In this document: piece after piece, positions 53,961 through 64,000 of the stretch
How the letters are laid out: the number at the start of each line of letters is the position of its first letter
Position numbering within the stretch: the first letter of the stretch is position 1
Assembly (NCBI RefSeq): GCF_010093595.1
Contig: NW_022985451.1
Coordinates: 629,956-693,955, forward strand
Reading direction: 5' to 3'
Length of the DNA: 64,000 bases
Origin: Mytilinidion resinicola
Taxonomy: Eukaryota > Ascomycota > Dothideomycetes > Mytilinidiales > Mytilinidiaceae
Position numbers and translations under genes: made by a program
The notes under the pieces: model-generated
Told to the model about the DNA's origin: nothing
The model's input: only the letters and a program-made list of their open reading frames with translations
Databases searched by the model: none

Positions 53961-55632
53961 ATGTTTCTATCCTTCCTGTTCACTTGGTACTCCCTCTTGG
54001 CAGTTCCAGTTCTTTACTATCTCCTTCCATACATCCGCAATTGGCAAATCAGAGATATACCAGGCCCGTTCCCTGCGGCATGGACAAACCTCTGGTTGCT
54101 CTATCAATGCCGTCAAGGAAAGCGATACCTCGCTGTTGACGACGCACATAAGAAGTACGGCACACTGGTCCGCATCCAGCCCCATCATATCTCAGTTGCG
54201 GACGCGGATGCGATCCCAATCATATACGGACACGGAAACGGTTTTCTAAAGAGGTATTATACTCTATACGAAGACATGGGGCGTTTCTGACTTGTTCTTC
54301 AGCGAGTACTATGATGCCTTCGTCTCCATCCAGCGCGGGCTCTTCAATACCCGTGACCGCGCTGAGCATACCCGGAAACGCAAGACCGTCGCTCATACCT
54401 TCAGTGCCAAGTCGGTTGGCCAGTTTGAGCAGTACATGCACCATAACCTCGAGGAACTGGTCCAGCAATGGGACCGCATGGCAGCGTCGGCAAAAGGCGG
54501 GTATGAGCACATGGATGCGTTGAACTGGTTCAACTACCTCGCTTTCGACATCATTGGCGACCTAGCATTCGGTGCTCCTTTTGGAATGCTAAAAGAAGGG
54601 AAGGATTTCGCAGAGGTTCGCTTGACGCCTGATTCGCCGCCAACGTTCGCTCCAGCTATCGAAGTGCTGAACCGGCGTGGTGAGGTATCCGGGTATGTCG
54701 ACTGTCGTTTCTTCAATGAATATATTAGCTGATTGAATTAGGACTATTGGTTGTCTCCCTCAGATTAAGCCCTACGCTAAACACTTTCCCGATCCGTTCT
54801 TCTCACAAGGAATGAAGGCAATCGAAAATCTAGCTGGCATCGCAACGGCTCGCGTCAACGCCCGTTTGGCTGCACCTGAGACCAAACGCGTCGATTTACT
54901 CGCCCGGCTCATGGAGGGCCGCGATGAACGAGGCCAGAAGCTCTGCCGTGAGGAATTGACCGCTGAAGCACTCACCCAGCTCATTGCTGGCAGCGACACG
55001 ACGAGCAACACGAGCTGTGCGCTGCTGTACCACTGCCTGAAACACCCAGAGGTGATAAAGAAACTCCAAGAAGAGCTAGACCAGGCCATTCCAGATGTAG
55101 ATATGGTTCCCGAGTTCGCCATGGTGAAGGACCTGCTCTAGTACGTTGCTTTTAGTCTTCACCTTACTACTCCACTACTACATTCAGCTAATCATAGAAA
55201 CGTAGTCTTGATGCCGTGATCAAAGAAACAATGCGGATCCACTCAACATCTTCCCTCGGCCTCCCTCGCCAGATCCCCCCCGGACCAGGGATCACCGTCT
55301 GCGGCCACCACTTCCCGCAATTCACCGTTCTTTCTGTACCCGCGTACACGATCCATCACAGCACCGCCATCTGGGGCGCCGACGCTGAAGTCTTCCGCCC
55401 AGAGCGCTGGGCTACTGCTACAGAGGCGCAGAAAGCCGCCTTCATCCCATTCAGCTACGGCCCGCGTGCCTGTGTGGGCCGAAACGTTGCGGAGATGGAA
55501 TTGATGCTTATTGTATCAACAGTCTTCCGGCGGTATGAGTTTGAGCTGAGGCAGGGAGAGTTGGAGACGCGGGAGGGGTTTTTGAGGAAGCCACTGGGGT
55601 TGCAAGTTGGCATGAGGCGACGAGAAGTGTAG
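53961..55632 (+). CDS. bphA: Cytochrome P450, benzoate 4-monooxygenase type (CYP53-like)
   Basis: 502 residues from four exons: 53961-54253, 54303-54692, 54742-55140, 55206-55632; all phases agree. The family para-hydroxylates benzoate in the ER with NADPH:P450 reductase, the first step to protocatechuate, and detoxifies plant phenolics. Features: N-terminal membrane anchor (MFLSFLFTWYSLLAVPVLYYLLPYI), Pro-rich hinge (IPGPFPAAWTNLW), family-typical [37 protein letters not shown], I-helix AGSDTTSNT, ExxR (KETMRIH), PERW (FRPERW), and haem loop FIPFSYGPRACVGRN. Length is standard for a P450. All neighbours on the left are pseudogenes, but this gene is intact. The substrate assignment rests on motif resemblance and is not proven. 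Confidence 0.9.
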
Positions 55633-56344
55633 TGGCATCGTGGGCGAGGGACTAGTTGATCAAGAATAAATGTGCTTGTATACATCAGCTTGCAATGAAT
55701 CATCTCTAGTATCCTTAAATATGCAGGCAATGCCTATTTGCTGAAAGCGGAATCGGATAATGGAATTAGAGTCAAAGCTCTTAGAAAGTGAGCTCTTAGA
55801 AGATAGTATTAAAGAAACGCTTAAACTAGATACATCTAAAATAGGTTAAAAACTCAATAGACATCAAAAGATAACAATAATATTGACATGTGAAAGGTCG
55901 TGGAATTGATTCGCCGTGCTACGATGCTCTTGTTCATGCCCAATTCTTCGCCTCCAGCAATCTCGACTACTCAAGAAAGTCCAGGGCCTTCTGCATAAAA
56001 AAAAACCTGAGACATGAAATACTGCAATGAAGGAGATTCTGTAAAAGACAGCTCGGGAGATCAATTACAATCAGCTTGTACTTGACGAGCTCACGACGCC
56101 GGCTTTGGCTCTTCGCAGCTTTCGCGCTCACTTTCGTTCCGCAGCTGCCTCCTCTTCGGTCAAGCGTCTCAGCGTCACACGATACCCACCGCTGTCTGTT
56201 TTGGCTTTGGCCGTTCCTGGTGGAGGTGTAGCGCTTTTCTTTTTTCTGTTCCACTCGCGTTTTGCCGCTAAGTTTTCTTCGGTCAAGTTCAACACACAAA
56301 GTTCAGACCCCATTTCATCTGACAATACGAAAGACTCAGCGGTT
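55633..56344. other. Intergenic / possible hidden C-terminus, 710 bp
   Basis: 55640-56000 is AT-rich and non-coding. From about 56405 down to 56128 a minus frame stays open and looks coding (Lys/Glu-rich); it may be the displaced C-terminus of the kinase gene ending at 56345 (see findings). Confidence 0.4.
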
Positions 56345-58608
56345 TCACCGGATTTGCATATGGTGACCCGGGAACCATATACGCCGGATCCGTGGCCGTA
56401 ATTCCACTTTCTCCTCTTCTTCACGCTCTCGTTGTGCCGCCTCTTCCTCTTCTTTACGTTTTGCAGCTTCAAGCTGCCTTGCCTTCCTTCTGGCCTCATA
56501 ACGCGCGTGCCTTTCGGCTATCTCATTTGCAATGCGCTCTTCTTCAGCCTTAGCTGTCTCTGCCTCGGCTCTCATCGCGGCCTTGCGCGCTTCACGTCTA
56601 ATGCTCCGTTCTTCACGTCTAATCCTCCATTCTTCCTCAGTCTCGATCCTTTCCTTCTCCGCCTCTGCGGGAGCCTTTCGCCGAGATTCGTCCTTCTTTT
56701 TACTGTCAGATGGCCGATGTGAGTCACGGCGCTTGCGGCGTTGTTCAACCTCTTCCTCAGCAGAACGAACTGAACGAACTGAACGACGTTTCGCCTCTTT
56801 TTCCGTTTTCCGTTCCTGGTTTCTAGGACTAGACTTTTGTCCTTCCTTCTTGTTTCCTTTACCCTTGTCCTTGCTTACGTCATTGATCACTTCTCTTGCA
56901 TTCTCCCTAGCCTTTCCAGAACTCCCGAGAGCCCTTGCTGCTGCAACGAGAGAGATCCCGCCGATGCTAGCATCATTCTCTCGTCTTATTCGGGCTATAA
57001 CCGCGCGATCTCTGTCTTGTCTCTGACAATCATCGTTCGCCATATCACCTTCTGAAGGCCCCCCCTTCAGGTCTCTGATGATAGCTTCATCCAATTCGGG
57101 TGTTTTCTCAAGCGTGTCTCGCACAACATCTTTGCCTGGCCGACGCTCTATCGAGGATTTGGCCTTCGATATCAAGTTGCTCGTATCGGAAATTTCCCCC
57201 CGGTGCTGCATCAAAATGAGCGTCTTGTCATGAATCATCACATTGGACCCGTCACTGTTTCCGGGCCGAGGCCGCACAGCTTGCGGATCGTTGGTACTAG
57301 TTGCCATATCTGATAGCACAATATCGGGTGCTGCTCCGTCTATGGTGCTCCAGCATCCGGAGGCTTCATTAAGCCACGTGGGATTCGTTTGGTTAGTGGT
57401 TGACTTCTCCAAAGAGACAGCGAGGATGGCTGGACTGGATGGAGGCTCGGACCTGAAATATGTTAAAAAAAAAAAAATACTTAAGACGAGATCTTTGTTG
57501 AACTGAGTTACCTCTCGAATTCTACCGAAGATCGTGGAGATGAAGGTCTCAGAGACTCCATCCAAGTGTGTTCTTCCGCTATTGGCGCAGTCGGGCGATC
57601 TTTAGGCAGCGGAGCCATCAAGCTTTTGACGAAGTCGCAACCCTCTCCGCTGATATCATTTGACAGCATCATCTCAACGGGAAATGGGGAGGTTCCTCTA
57701 ATATATGCGCCCAATGACCTGGCAAACGGCGCTTGACCTGTGAGAGCACGGAATACAATCTCGCCTAGTGCCCATATATCTACAGCTGTCGTATACTCGT
57801 TTCCGAATTTAAGCTCATTGGAGTCGAGAAGGCCATTTTGAACCAAGAGCTCTGGTGCAAGGAATCCGGGAGTGCCGCTAAACGTTCGTAGAGCTGTGAG
57901 GCCGTCTTCTGCTCGCTTTGAGATTCCAAAATCTCCGACTTTGACCCACCAGTCCGGGCTTTTGGACTTCACTAAAATATTCTGGAGAAGAATTTAGCCA
58001 TTAGAAACGAGGAAAAGCCATGGTAATCTTACAGATGGCTTCAGGTCGCGGTGGGCGAAGCCGTTCTCATGCATGAAGGATAACGCCTCCAAAATTTGGA
58101 AAGTTATCTGCTGAACTTCTTTCTCTGGCAGAGGCGAGGACAGATAGCTTTGAAGATCCCCGTTTGGAAAGTACTCCATAGCAATGAAGACACTAGCATC
58201 ATTTTCGTACCATCCGTACGACTTGACAAAGCAAAGTTCGTACTAGTTTCCATGATGTTAGCATAGCAAGATGATGTGAGGCTATCGTGACAAGATACTA
58301 ACCTTTTCATGAGAGAATTTAGCAATAGCCTCGAGCTCACGACCGTAGCTAATCGTGTTCGAGCCGCGCTGAATCTTACGGATCTCCTTGACTGCTCGAT
58401 ATCTGGCATGCTCGGCCGTGAGCTTTTCAAGCCATACTGTTCCAAAGGAGCCTGATCCGAGGCTCTCTCTGCGTTCCCACCGCTCTTCTCTTCTCACCTT
58501 CCTCTGTCGCGGTGTCTCTCCGGAGACGTAGTAGACATGCTGAGTGTACTTTGAGGAGAATCGAGTTTTCAGCCGGGAATCTCTGACGAGGTCTGAAAAA
58601 GCAAGCAT
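56345..58608 (-). CDS. Serine/threonine protein kinase with charged coiled-coil tail
   Basis: 697 residues from four exons: 58608-58303, 58242-58033, 57981-57512, 57452-56345. The kinase domain starts about residue 45 and ends about 320: GSGSFGTVW, RAVKEIRK (the Lys), MEYFPNGDL, HRDLKPSNIL across intron 2, VGDFGISKR, GTPGFLAPELL, and DIWALGEIVFRALTG. All catalytic motifs are present, so an active kinase is likely. The tail carries a basic/acidic coiled coil (EEEWRIRREERSIRREARKAAMRAEAE) over more than 150 residues. It is transcribed away from the HeLo-like pseudokinase gene with 633 bp between starts. The present stop follows a frame that turns arginine-rich after EEEEKVE; the other frame continues in a coding-like way, so the C-terminus is uncertain. 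Confidence 0.82.
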
Positions 58609-59241
58609 ATCGACGATTTTAGGAACGGTTGATTAGGTTCTCGGACTACGCTTTGGAAGCCATCAAAACTAACGCCTATTCCGCGGTAATGTCAATCTTC
58701 TATCGCAAGGCTGTTCAATGCCCTAAGCAGCGACGGAAGGCAGATGTGAAGGCATGAATACGGGATACAAGACAGCCCCCTTATAGGATCAAGGTACCAG
58801 CGCGATTAGAGAGAGAGGATCTCAAAGTCAGAAATGATAAGATTAAAGGCTCAAGTGGAGCGTGTAGGCTGAGGTCTCGAGGCTGAGGGCGCTTGGAGGG
58901 GTCAGGTGATGAGGCTGCATAAATCATGCAGCATTGTAAGCCAAGCCACAAATCAGTATGCAGGCCTGCGGGCAGTTCTAAAGTGGCGCTTCCGCGACCT
59001 TGCAACCATAAAGCTGTGCCTTTCCCCCAAACCTAGATTCGTATCTTTACTGTACCGACAGAAAAGCTTTCGGGAAGCCGGTCGATCCTCTTCACGCTTC
59101 TCACAAGTCTGCTGAAGGAGGAAAACAACAGACTATTAGCGTTTGCTCTCTCAAGGTGTTCGAACTCTAACCCTACGCCTACTTGGCTTTTCGAATATCC
59201 AGCACGTGATCAACTCAGCTGCTGCCTAGGTGTACGGCAGA
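58609..59241. promoter_or_regulatory. Shared intergenic region of the kinase / HeLo-pseudokinase pair
   Basis: 633 bp between divergent start codons. No gene is seen. Short plus frames (58906-59115) have no domain. It presumably contains both promoters. Confidence 0.5.
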
Positions 59242-60921
59242 ATGGCGGAACTGGCCCTGGGCATAGTCGCAACTGTTGACTTGGCCTTTCGGTACGTTGA
59301 GTTTCCATATAAAGTTTGATAGTCTGACGTGAAACCTAATCAATACTAATGCAAGTTTCCCCTAGATATGGCAATCTCCTAGTCGAAACCTACAAAACCT
59401 TCAAAGGCGCGGAAGCGGATGTAGAAGAGCGGATTTTGACAGTGGAGGCACACTGGTACCGAACGAGGCAACAAGTTGAGTTCCTCCAAAAGATATGGAG
59501 CACCCTAGACGATGAATTCCAAAACATACAAAGCAGAACCCTGCGAATGTTGGTTGGCAAATTAGAAGCAGCAGTTGCGCAGATTGAAAGAGTGCAGAAG
59601 AAAAAGAATAAGGACTGTGAAACGGAAAACAAGATCGGAATACGAAAAATGAAGTATGTTCTAGTCAAGGATAGCTTGGACAAAGCAGTTCAGGAGTTCG
59701 AATCGTGGCAGAAGATGTTCAATCCGTCCTGGTTCTTGATAATGAAGGTCGCGAGTCCTGTCATTGATCAAGAACTAGAGGACGACAGAACTGAAGTCGG
59801 CTCTATAGTGACTGCAAGAGGTTTGAGAGACTCGTTGAAGGAAGAACCGCAAATTGCGACCAAGATCTTCCTCCCTGAGAATGGTCTCGTTTCAGCTAGT
59901 CGAACCCGAATCCCTTTTTCTACGGCCGAATTGATACAACGGACGCCGACGAGCAAGTTCTCGATCCTAGACTCGGTTGCAGGTGATCCAGAGGTCAACA
60001 TAAACATCCTGAATAAAGATGTTAGAGACCTCGCTCGCAAACTTTCGCGGGCAGATGCACTTACATTCGGCCTACTTGAATGCAAGGGTGTCGTGAAGGT
60101 CTTTGAGCCTACCAAGAAAAAGATAGTGTCTTTCGATTTCGTGTTCAATATCCCAGAAGGACTGCAGCATCCTAAAAGCTTGAGGGGCATTCTACTCAAA
60201 GCAGATCAGGATCTTTCATTGAGCGCGCGCTTCAAGGTTGCTCAGCAACTGGCTACGTCCGTCAGCTTCATTCACACCTACGGATTCGTCCACAAAAGCA
60301 TCCGGCCCGAAACGGTCTTGATATTCGAAAGCCCCAATTCTACCCTGGCAGCGTCGTTTCTCCTCGGATTTGAAAAATTTCGGATGGCAGAAGGACGGAC
60401 AATGCGTCTTGGAGACTGCGTTTGGTACAAGGACATCTATCGACATCCTCGACGACAGGGGCTGAAGCCTGAAGATGAGTACAGCATGCAGCATGACATC
60501 TACAGCCTGGGGGTATGCCTATTGGAAATCGGATTGTGGGATACGTTCGTGGTGTATCAAGATGAAAAGACGACTGATCCTGCTCCATCTCCGCTGCTCG
60601 GTGTTCTGCAGGATCAAGAAGAAGACGAGGTCAAGAAGGCCACTCTGGTAAAAGATGCGCTTGTAGAGCTTGCCACAAAGATGTTACCCAGCCGAATGGG
60701 AGACAAATACACAGAAATAGTCGTCACATGCCTGACATGCCTAGACGAGACTAATGCAGACTTTGGCGATGATACTGAGTTCGAGGATGAAGATGGCGTT
60801 ACGATAGGTGTTAGATATATTGAGAAGGTACGTGCTTTGCGTAGTTGTCGATTTCTCAAGGTCGAACCAATCGTACTGACGCGTTTAGATTCTCCTCCAA
60901 CTCGAGTGTATATCCATCTAA
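59242..60921 (+). CDS. HeLo-like domain protein with pseudokinase domain
   Basis: Start MAELALGIVATVDLAFR in a short first exon (59242 to about 59293), then the main exon with R-YGNLLVETYKTFKGAEADVEERIL, and a last exon after GTACGT...GTTTAG encoding ILLQLECISI to the stop at 60921; about 505-530 residues. The N-terminal 170 residues are all helical and match the fungal HeLo-like pattern (hydrophobic first helix, VEERILTVEAHWYRTRQQVEFLQKIWSTL). HeLo-type domains form membrane-targeting pores in fungal cell death (HET-S) and resemble MLKL. The C-terminal part is kinase-like (SFIHTYGFVHKSIRPETVL, QHDIYSLGVCLLEIGLW), but HRD is HKS, DFG is GFE and the glycine loop is absent, so catalysis is unlikely. 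I infer a sensor/executor protein; partner kinase lies divergently upstream. Confidence 0.85.
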
Positions 60922-61317
60922 TTGTTCTAGTTAGTGTTGTTTTGTCGTCGTCATGTTAAATAGTTTGTTTGATAGAATCATGCAAAAAAGGCAGAATTGG
61001 TGTCTCCAATTGGTAAAACTCTTACCATGCAGTACCCCTAGACGCGTACCACGCTGTAGCTATGCTATGACCCATATTTAGCATGCTGAATTGTACCTAG
61101 ACGTACAAGATGTGAAGTCATTAGCGACCTATGCGGTTAACACTGTCCCTCGCAGATAGTGATGTAATGATGGAAAGGAGTATTGCAAACATGGATCAAG
61201 CAACAAGCCATACTTCGTAGTGAATAAGCTTAGCTCCGGATTGGGACTAGTTTTGATGTCCGCAGAGTGGCCTTTAATAGGCCCCTCTCTCCCACCTTGC
61301 TCGTTCCCCCCTTCACT
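60922..61317. other. Intergenic, 396 bp
   Basis: 3' flank of the pseudokinase gene and promoter of the cytidine deaminase gene. No gene is seen. Confidence 0.45.
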
Positions 61318-61907
61318 ATGTCCACGATCGCACCTGAAGTCTCCGCAGCGCAAACCCTAGAGACCAACGCTCTCATCCACGGTCTATCCACCGTAGAAAT
61401 CCAGGCACTCACCACAAAATGCCTTGAAGCACGCGAAACGGCTTATTGTATGTCTATACCGCCGCATTCACCACTGTCCGATAAGCTCACTAACACACCA
61501 ACCCACCAGGCCCCTACTCCCTCTTCCGCGTCGGCTGCGCCATTCTCCTCAAATCCTCCTCTACCATCATATCCGGCGCCAATGTCGAGAACGCGTCGTA
61601 TCCGGTCGGCACCTGCGCCGAGCGCGTGGCCATGGCCACTGCTGTAGTCCAGGGCCATCGCCTGGGAAGCTTCAAGGCTATCGCGGTAGCTACCGATATG
61701 GATGCCTTCTGTAGTCCCTGCGGCATGTGTCGGCAGTTTCTACGAGAGTTTTGCGAGCTGGATATGCCGATATTTATGCATAATGCTAGTGGGGCGTATG
61801 AAGCTAAGACAATGGGGGAATTGCTGCCGATGAGCTTTGGACCAGATGCGTTACCGCCCAGGGAAGTGCTAGAAGCGCGGAGGGAAGAGAAACCGAAGAC
61901 GGCGTGA
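61318..61907 (+). CDS. CDD1: Cytidine deaminase
   Basis: 175 residues from two exons: 61318-61447 and 61510-61907, intron GTATGT...CACCAG. It hydrolytically deaminates cytidine and deoxycytidine to uridine and deoxyuridine in pyrimidine salvage, in the cytosol as a homotetramer. Zinc site motifs are both present: T-C-A-E-R (VGTCAERVAMATAV, catalytic Glu) and P-C-G-M-C-R-Q (SPCGMCRQFLREF). Also visible are YSLFRVGCAIL and SGANVENASYPVG, the substrate-binding loop. The start ATG 61318 is preferred over the upstream GTG. Length is slightly above the 130-150 typical of the family because of a C-terminal extension (PREVLEARREEKPKTA). Confidence 0.93.
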
Positions 61908-62171
61908 GCGTTTGTGAAGGCGTAGGAGTTGGAGTCATGGCTATAGAGACTAAAATCTTGGTTGATAAGGACGGGTTGTGAGCTGAGAGCGTTTTCGTTG
62001 GACAATGCTGACTGCTCGATTAGAGGTGGGATTGTGAGTCTCGGTGCTACTCTAGACTACGCAAGTCTCACAATCAACAGAAAGCTCGAGATAGGACCCC
62101 AGTCAAGGATTCATAGATCATTTCAAATCGTCTTTATCATTCATTGCTCTTGTCTACGAATCACCCTATCT

Positions 62172-63334
62172 CTAGATCGGGACAGTCAACGGATTCATGA
62201 CACTTGCTCCTCCATCAACCACCAGATTTGCCCCGGTGATATAACTACTGAAGCCACTAGCCAAGAACCCAGCCACCCTTCCCACCTCTTGTGGAAGACC
62301 CGCGCGTTCAAGTCCTACAATAGCCTTCTGCGCTTCGGGACCCTGTAAGCTCGACGGTGGCAGCTGAGAGCTCATGCCACGCATATCGAATCCCTTAAGA
62401 TCAACGCCAATATCAATCTGACCAGGCGAGATACAATTTATCCGTATGCCGCTTCCCTTCAGCACCGAAACACCAGCCCGTACAACCCCCAAAGCGGCGT
62501 GAGAGGACATGGTGAAGCATGGCCCCCAACAACCGCCGTATGTGCTTGCAACAGAGCCAACTACTATGATGCTGCCGTACGCTTGGTCCTTAGGTGCAGC
62601 GTTGGGATAGCTGCCCTTCGGAGTTGTCTTGGCCATTGCCGGAGGCGCATATTTGAGGGCGAAGAAGGGGGCCATGGAGTTTGCTTCAAAGCATTTTCGG
62701 AGGTCTGATGGGGAGGTCTCGGCGATAGAAGGAGGGCCCAGAAGACCAGAGGATGTAACCCATACGTCGAGCCTAATTGCGATACGTTAGTCTTGGATGC
62801 TACAGCAGGTTCATGTCATGTACCGTCCCCAGGAGTTCAGCACATCGTCGATCAAGCCCAGTGTATTCTCTTCGCTGGTGATCTTATATGGGTATCCAAT
62901 GACCTTTGTATTCGGGTATGCCTTATTCACTTCTGCTGCCAATTGAGCGTATGGTTCGTCGGGAGTTGAAGAGCAGGCGTAGATGCAGGCGGCACCGTGT
63001 GCTAGTAGTTTAATGGTCAGAGCATAGACTTCAAATTGGACAACCTTTTTAGAGTATTCCCAGTCATACCTGCAAGCTCAGTGACGATTGCCTTTCCAAC
63101 TGGTTGCGTTGCGCCTGTGACTACACAAACAAACCCATACTATACACCAGAAATGATCAGTCCACTTGCGCAGAGCCTCTCCCAGAGATATTGCCATATA
63201 AGGGATTCTAGCTCTTAGAACATAGAAAACGAGTGACCTACAAGTTTTCCATCAGCCCTGTACGGCGAGAAGTGCTCCGAGTTCATGTTCTCTTTCCCTT
63301 CAATGGCAATGCCGCCGCCGTGTACATTATCCAT
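62172..63334 (-). CDS. Short-chain dehydrogenase-like protein lacking catalytic Tyr and Lys
   Basis: 313 residues from four exons: 63334-63242, 63139-63070, 63001-62824, 62772-62172; all phases agree. Rossmann-fold SDR: cofactor turn TGATQPVGKAI, DVLNSWGRLDVWV, SSGLLGP, EANSMAPFFALKYA, SIIVVGSVAST, and the end LASGFSSYITGANLVVDGG. In the active-site helix the canonical Y-x-x-x-K is F-x-x-x-S (CFTMSSHAALGVV), at the right distance (13) from the catalytic Ser. Both proton-transfer residues are therefore missing. The N-terminus MDNVHGGGIAIEGKENM is not a targeting sequence. Likely a non-catalytic SDR, or one with altered chemistry. It converges on the cytidine deaminase gene (264 bp). Confidence 0.88.
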
Positions 63335-63698
63335 AGTCACTTATCGGGCAACGCGATTCTAACAACCAAAAGCTAACGAGGCCAACACGATCGGTCATGT
63401 TGGGATTCTTCGCGATCTGCAGGTCGCCGAGGTGCAGATGACCCTTCATTCCGGCAGCGTGGTGAAGTCCACGGGGCGCGGAGATGCATGACGACAAAAG
63501 CAAGCGGCTTATCGCTCTTATCGGAATGCGGGGAGTGGTGTCTTGAGGGTGGCCCTCTCAATTTTGGCAAGCATAGGATCTCCGAGGCTTTGGCAGGGGA
63601 GGTTTGACAGTTTGCTCGATGGACACGTTGTTCAGAGTTGAGAGGCTGGAAAAGAATGCTCGGAATACAACTAGCTAAAGAAGGATCCAAGGCGACAT
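63335..63698. other. Intergenic, 364 bp
   Basis: 5' flank of the SDR gene and 3' flank of the last gene. Both strands are open in 63373-63690 without a recognisable product. Confidence 0.4.
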
Positions 63699-64000
63699 CT
63701 ACAACTCATCCTTGTAGACTTCTTCACTCCCCGCGTTCTCTTCTTCCTTCGCCTCTTCCCGCTCTGCTTCTTCGCCATGTTGCTGGCCCTTATTTGAATT
63801 GTGCGAGTGAGAGCCCTGTTCATCTTCATCTTCTGCCTCGATAATGCCTCGGTATTCTCTTCCACGTGGCGTATCCACTAGTTCAAGCCTCCATCCCTTT
63901 TTGCCTGCCAGTTTCTGCAAATTCCTCTTCATCTTTTCCACATCCTTGGGATCATTGATGTTGAGCTTCTTCAGCTCCTTTTCGGTCATCGTCTTCCCAT
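63699..64000 (-). CDS. C-terminal part of a KDEL-tailed protein (partial, cut by window edge)
   Basis: 96 residues can be read from ATG 63989 (MTEKELKKLNINDPKDVEKMKR), but the frame stays open to the window end (GKTMTEKE), so the gene probably begins outside. A compact basic/hydrophobic segment (NLQKLAGKKGWRLELVDTPRGREYRGIIEAE) is followed by a Glu/Asn/Gln-rich tail and the last residues EEVYKDEL. A terminal KDEL is the ER-lumen retrieval signal, but it would matter only if the unseen N-terminus has a signal peptide. I do not recognise the family. Confidence 0.55.
   Translation of the reverse strand, partial: GKTMTEKELKKLNINDPKDVEKMKRNLQKLAGKKGWRLELVDTPRGREYRGIIEAEDEDEQGSHSHNSNKGQQHGEEAEREEAKEEENAGSEEVYKDEL

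Noticed and set aside
44399..55632. Aromatic-degradation cluster of FAD monooxygenase and P450
   Set aside because: They are 8 kb apart with F-box, RING and pseudogenes between, and no ring-cleavage enzyme is present.
1..64000. CRISPR array, rRNA operon or tRNA genes
   Set aside because: I saw no regularly spaced repeats and no recognisable RNA gene; the region is eukaryotic nuclear DNA. A tRNA with an intron could be missed by eye.

Overview
The window is nuclear DNA of a filamentous ascomycete. The protein families and the many short introns (about 46-60 nt, GTANGT-type donors, CTAAC/CTGAT branch sites) fit Pezizomycotina. Dothideomycetes is my best guess from the gene repertoire, not something the sequence proves. 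There are no operons, rRNA or CRISPR arrays, and I saw no tRNA. Most genes carry introns, so the boundaries given come from joining reading frames at splice consensus sites by eye.

Layout. (1) 0-21 kb holds four C2H2 zinc-finger proteins of one fungal architecture (95-1097, 1428-4481 and 5816-9841 on minus; 19262-20890 on plus). They are interleaved with housekeeping genes: an acidic conserved protein (12684-13889) and the divergent ER pair SPC2 (minus) and EMC3 (plus) sharing a 269 bp promoter. (2) 21-27 kb is gene-poor and decayed: an isolated NLR-type N-terminal domain remnant, the C-terminal stub of a membrane protein, coiled-coil debris, and a 205 bp element with perfect 22 bp terminal inverted repeats. 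(3) 27-39 kb carries a medium-chain dehydrogenase, a RING protein, a secreted L-amino-acid oxidase, a mitochondrial PPR-like protein and a small Gly/Ser/Asn-rich protein. Two copies of a 220 bp MITE-like element lie here in opposite orientation, one of them inside intron 1 of the oxidase. (4) 39-48.4 kb carries a STE20/GCK-type kinase with a repeated linear motif in its tail, a FAD monooxygenase, an F-box protein, and a RING-H2 protein whose tail is a 42 bp minisatellite. (5) 49-53.2 kb is a graveyard: a 2-hydroxyacyl-CoA-lyase pseudogene and an F-box-like pseudogene with nonsense and frameshift lesions. (6) 54-64 kb carries a benzoate-4-monooxygenase-type P450, a head-to-head pair of an active-looking kinase and a HeLo-like-domain pseudokinase, a cytidine deaminase, a short-chain dehydrogenase that has lost its catalytic Tyr and Lys, and the end of a KDEL-terminated protein.

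How the genes relate. SPC2 and EMC3 are both ER membrane biogenesis factors. The kinase and HeLo-like pseudokinase share one intergenic promoter region and resemble parts of fungal cell-death/allorecognition machinery, which makes them the best candidate for an undescribed two-gene system here. Otherwise the genes look like independent transcription units.
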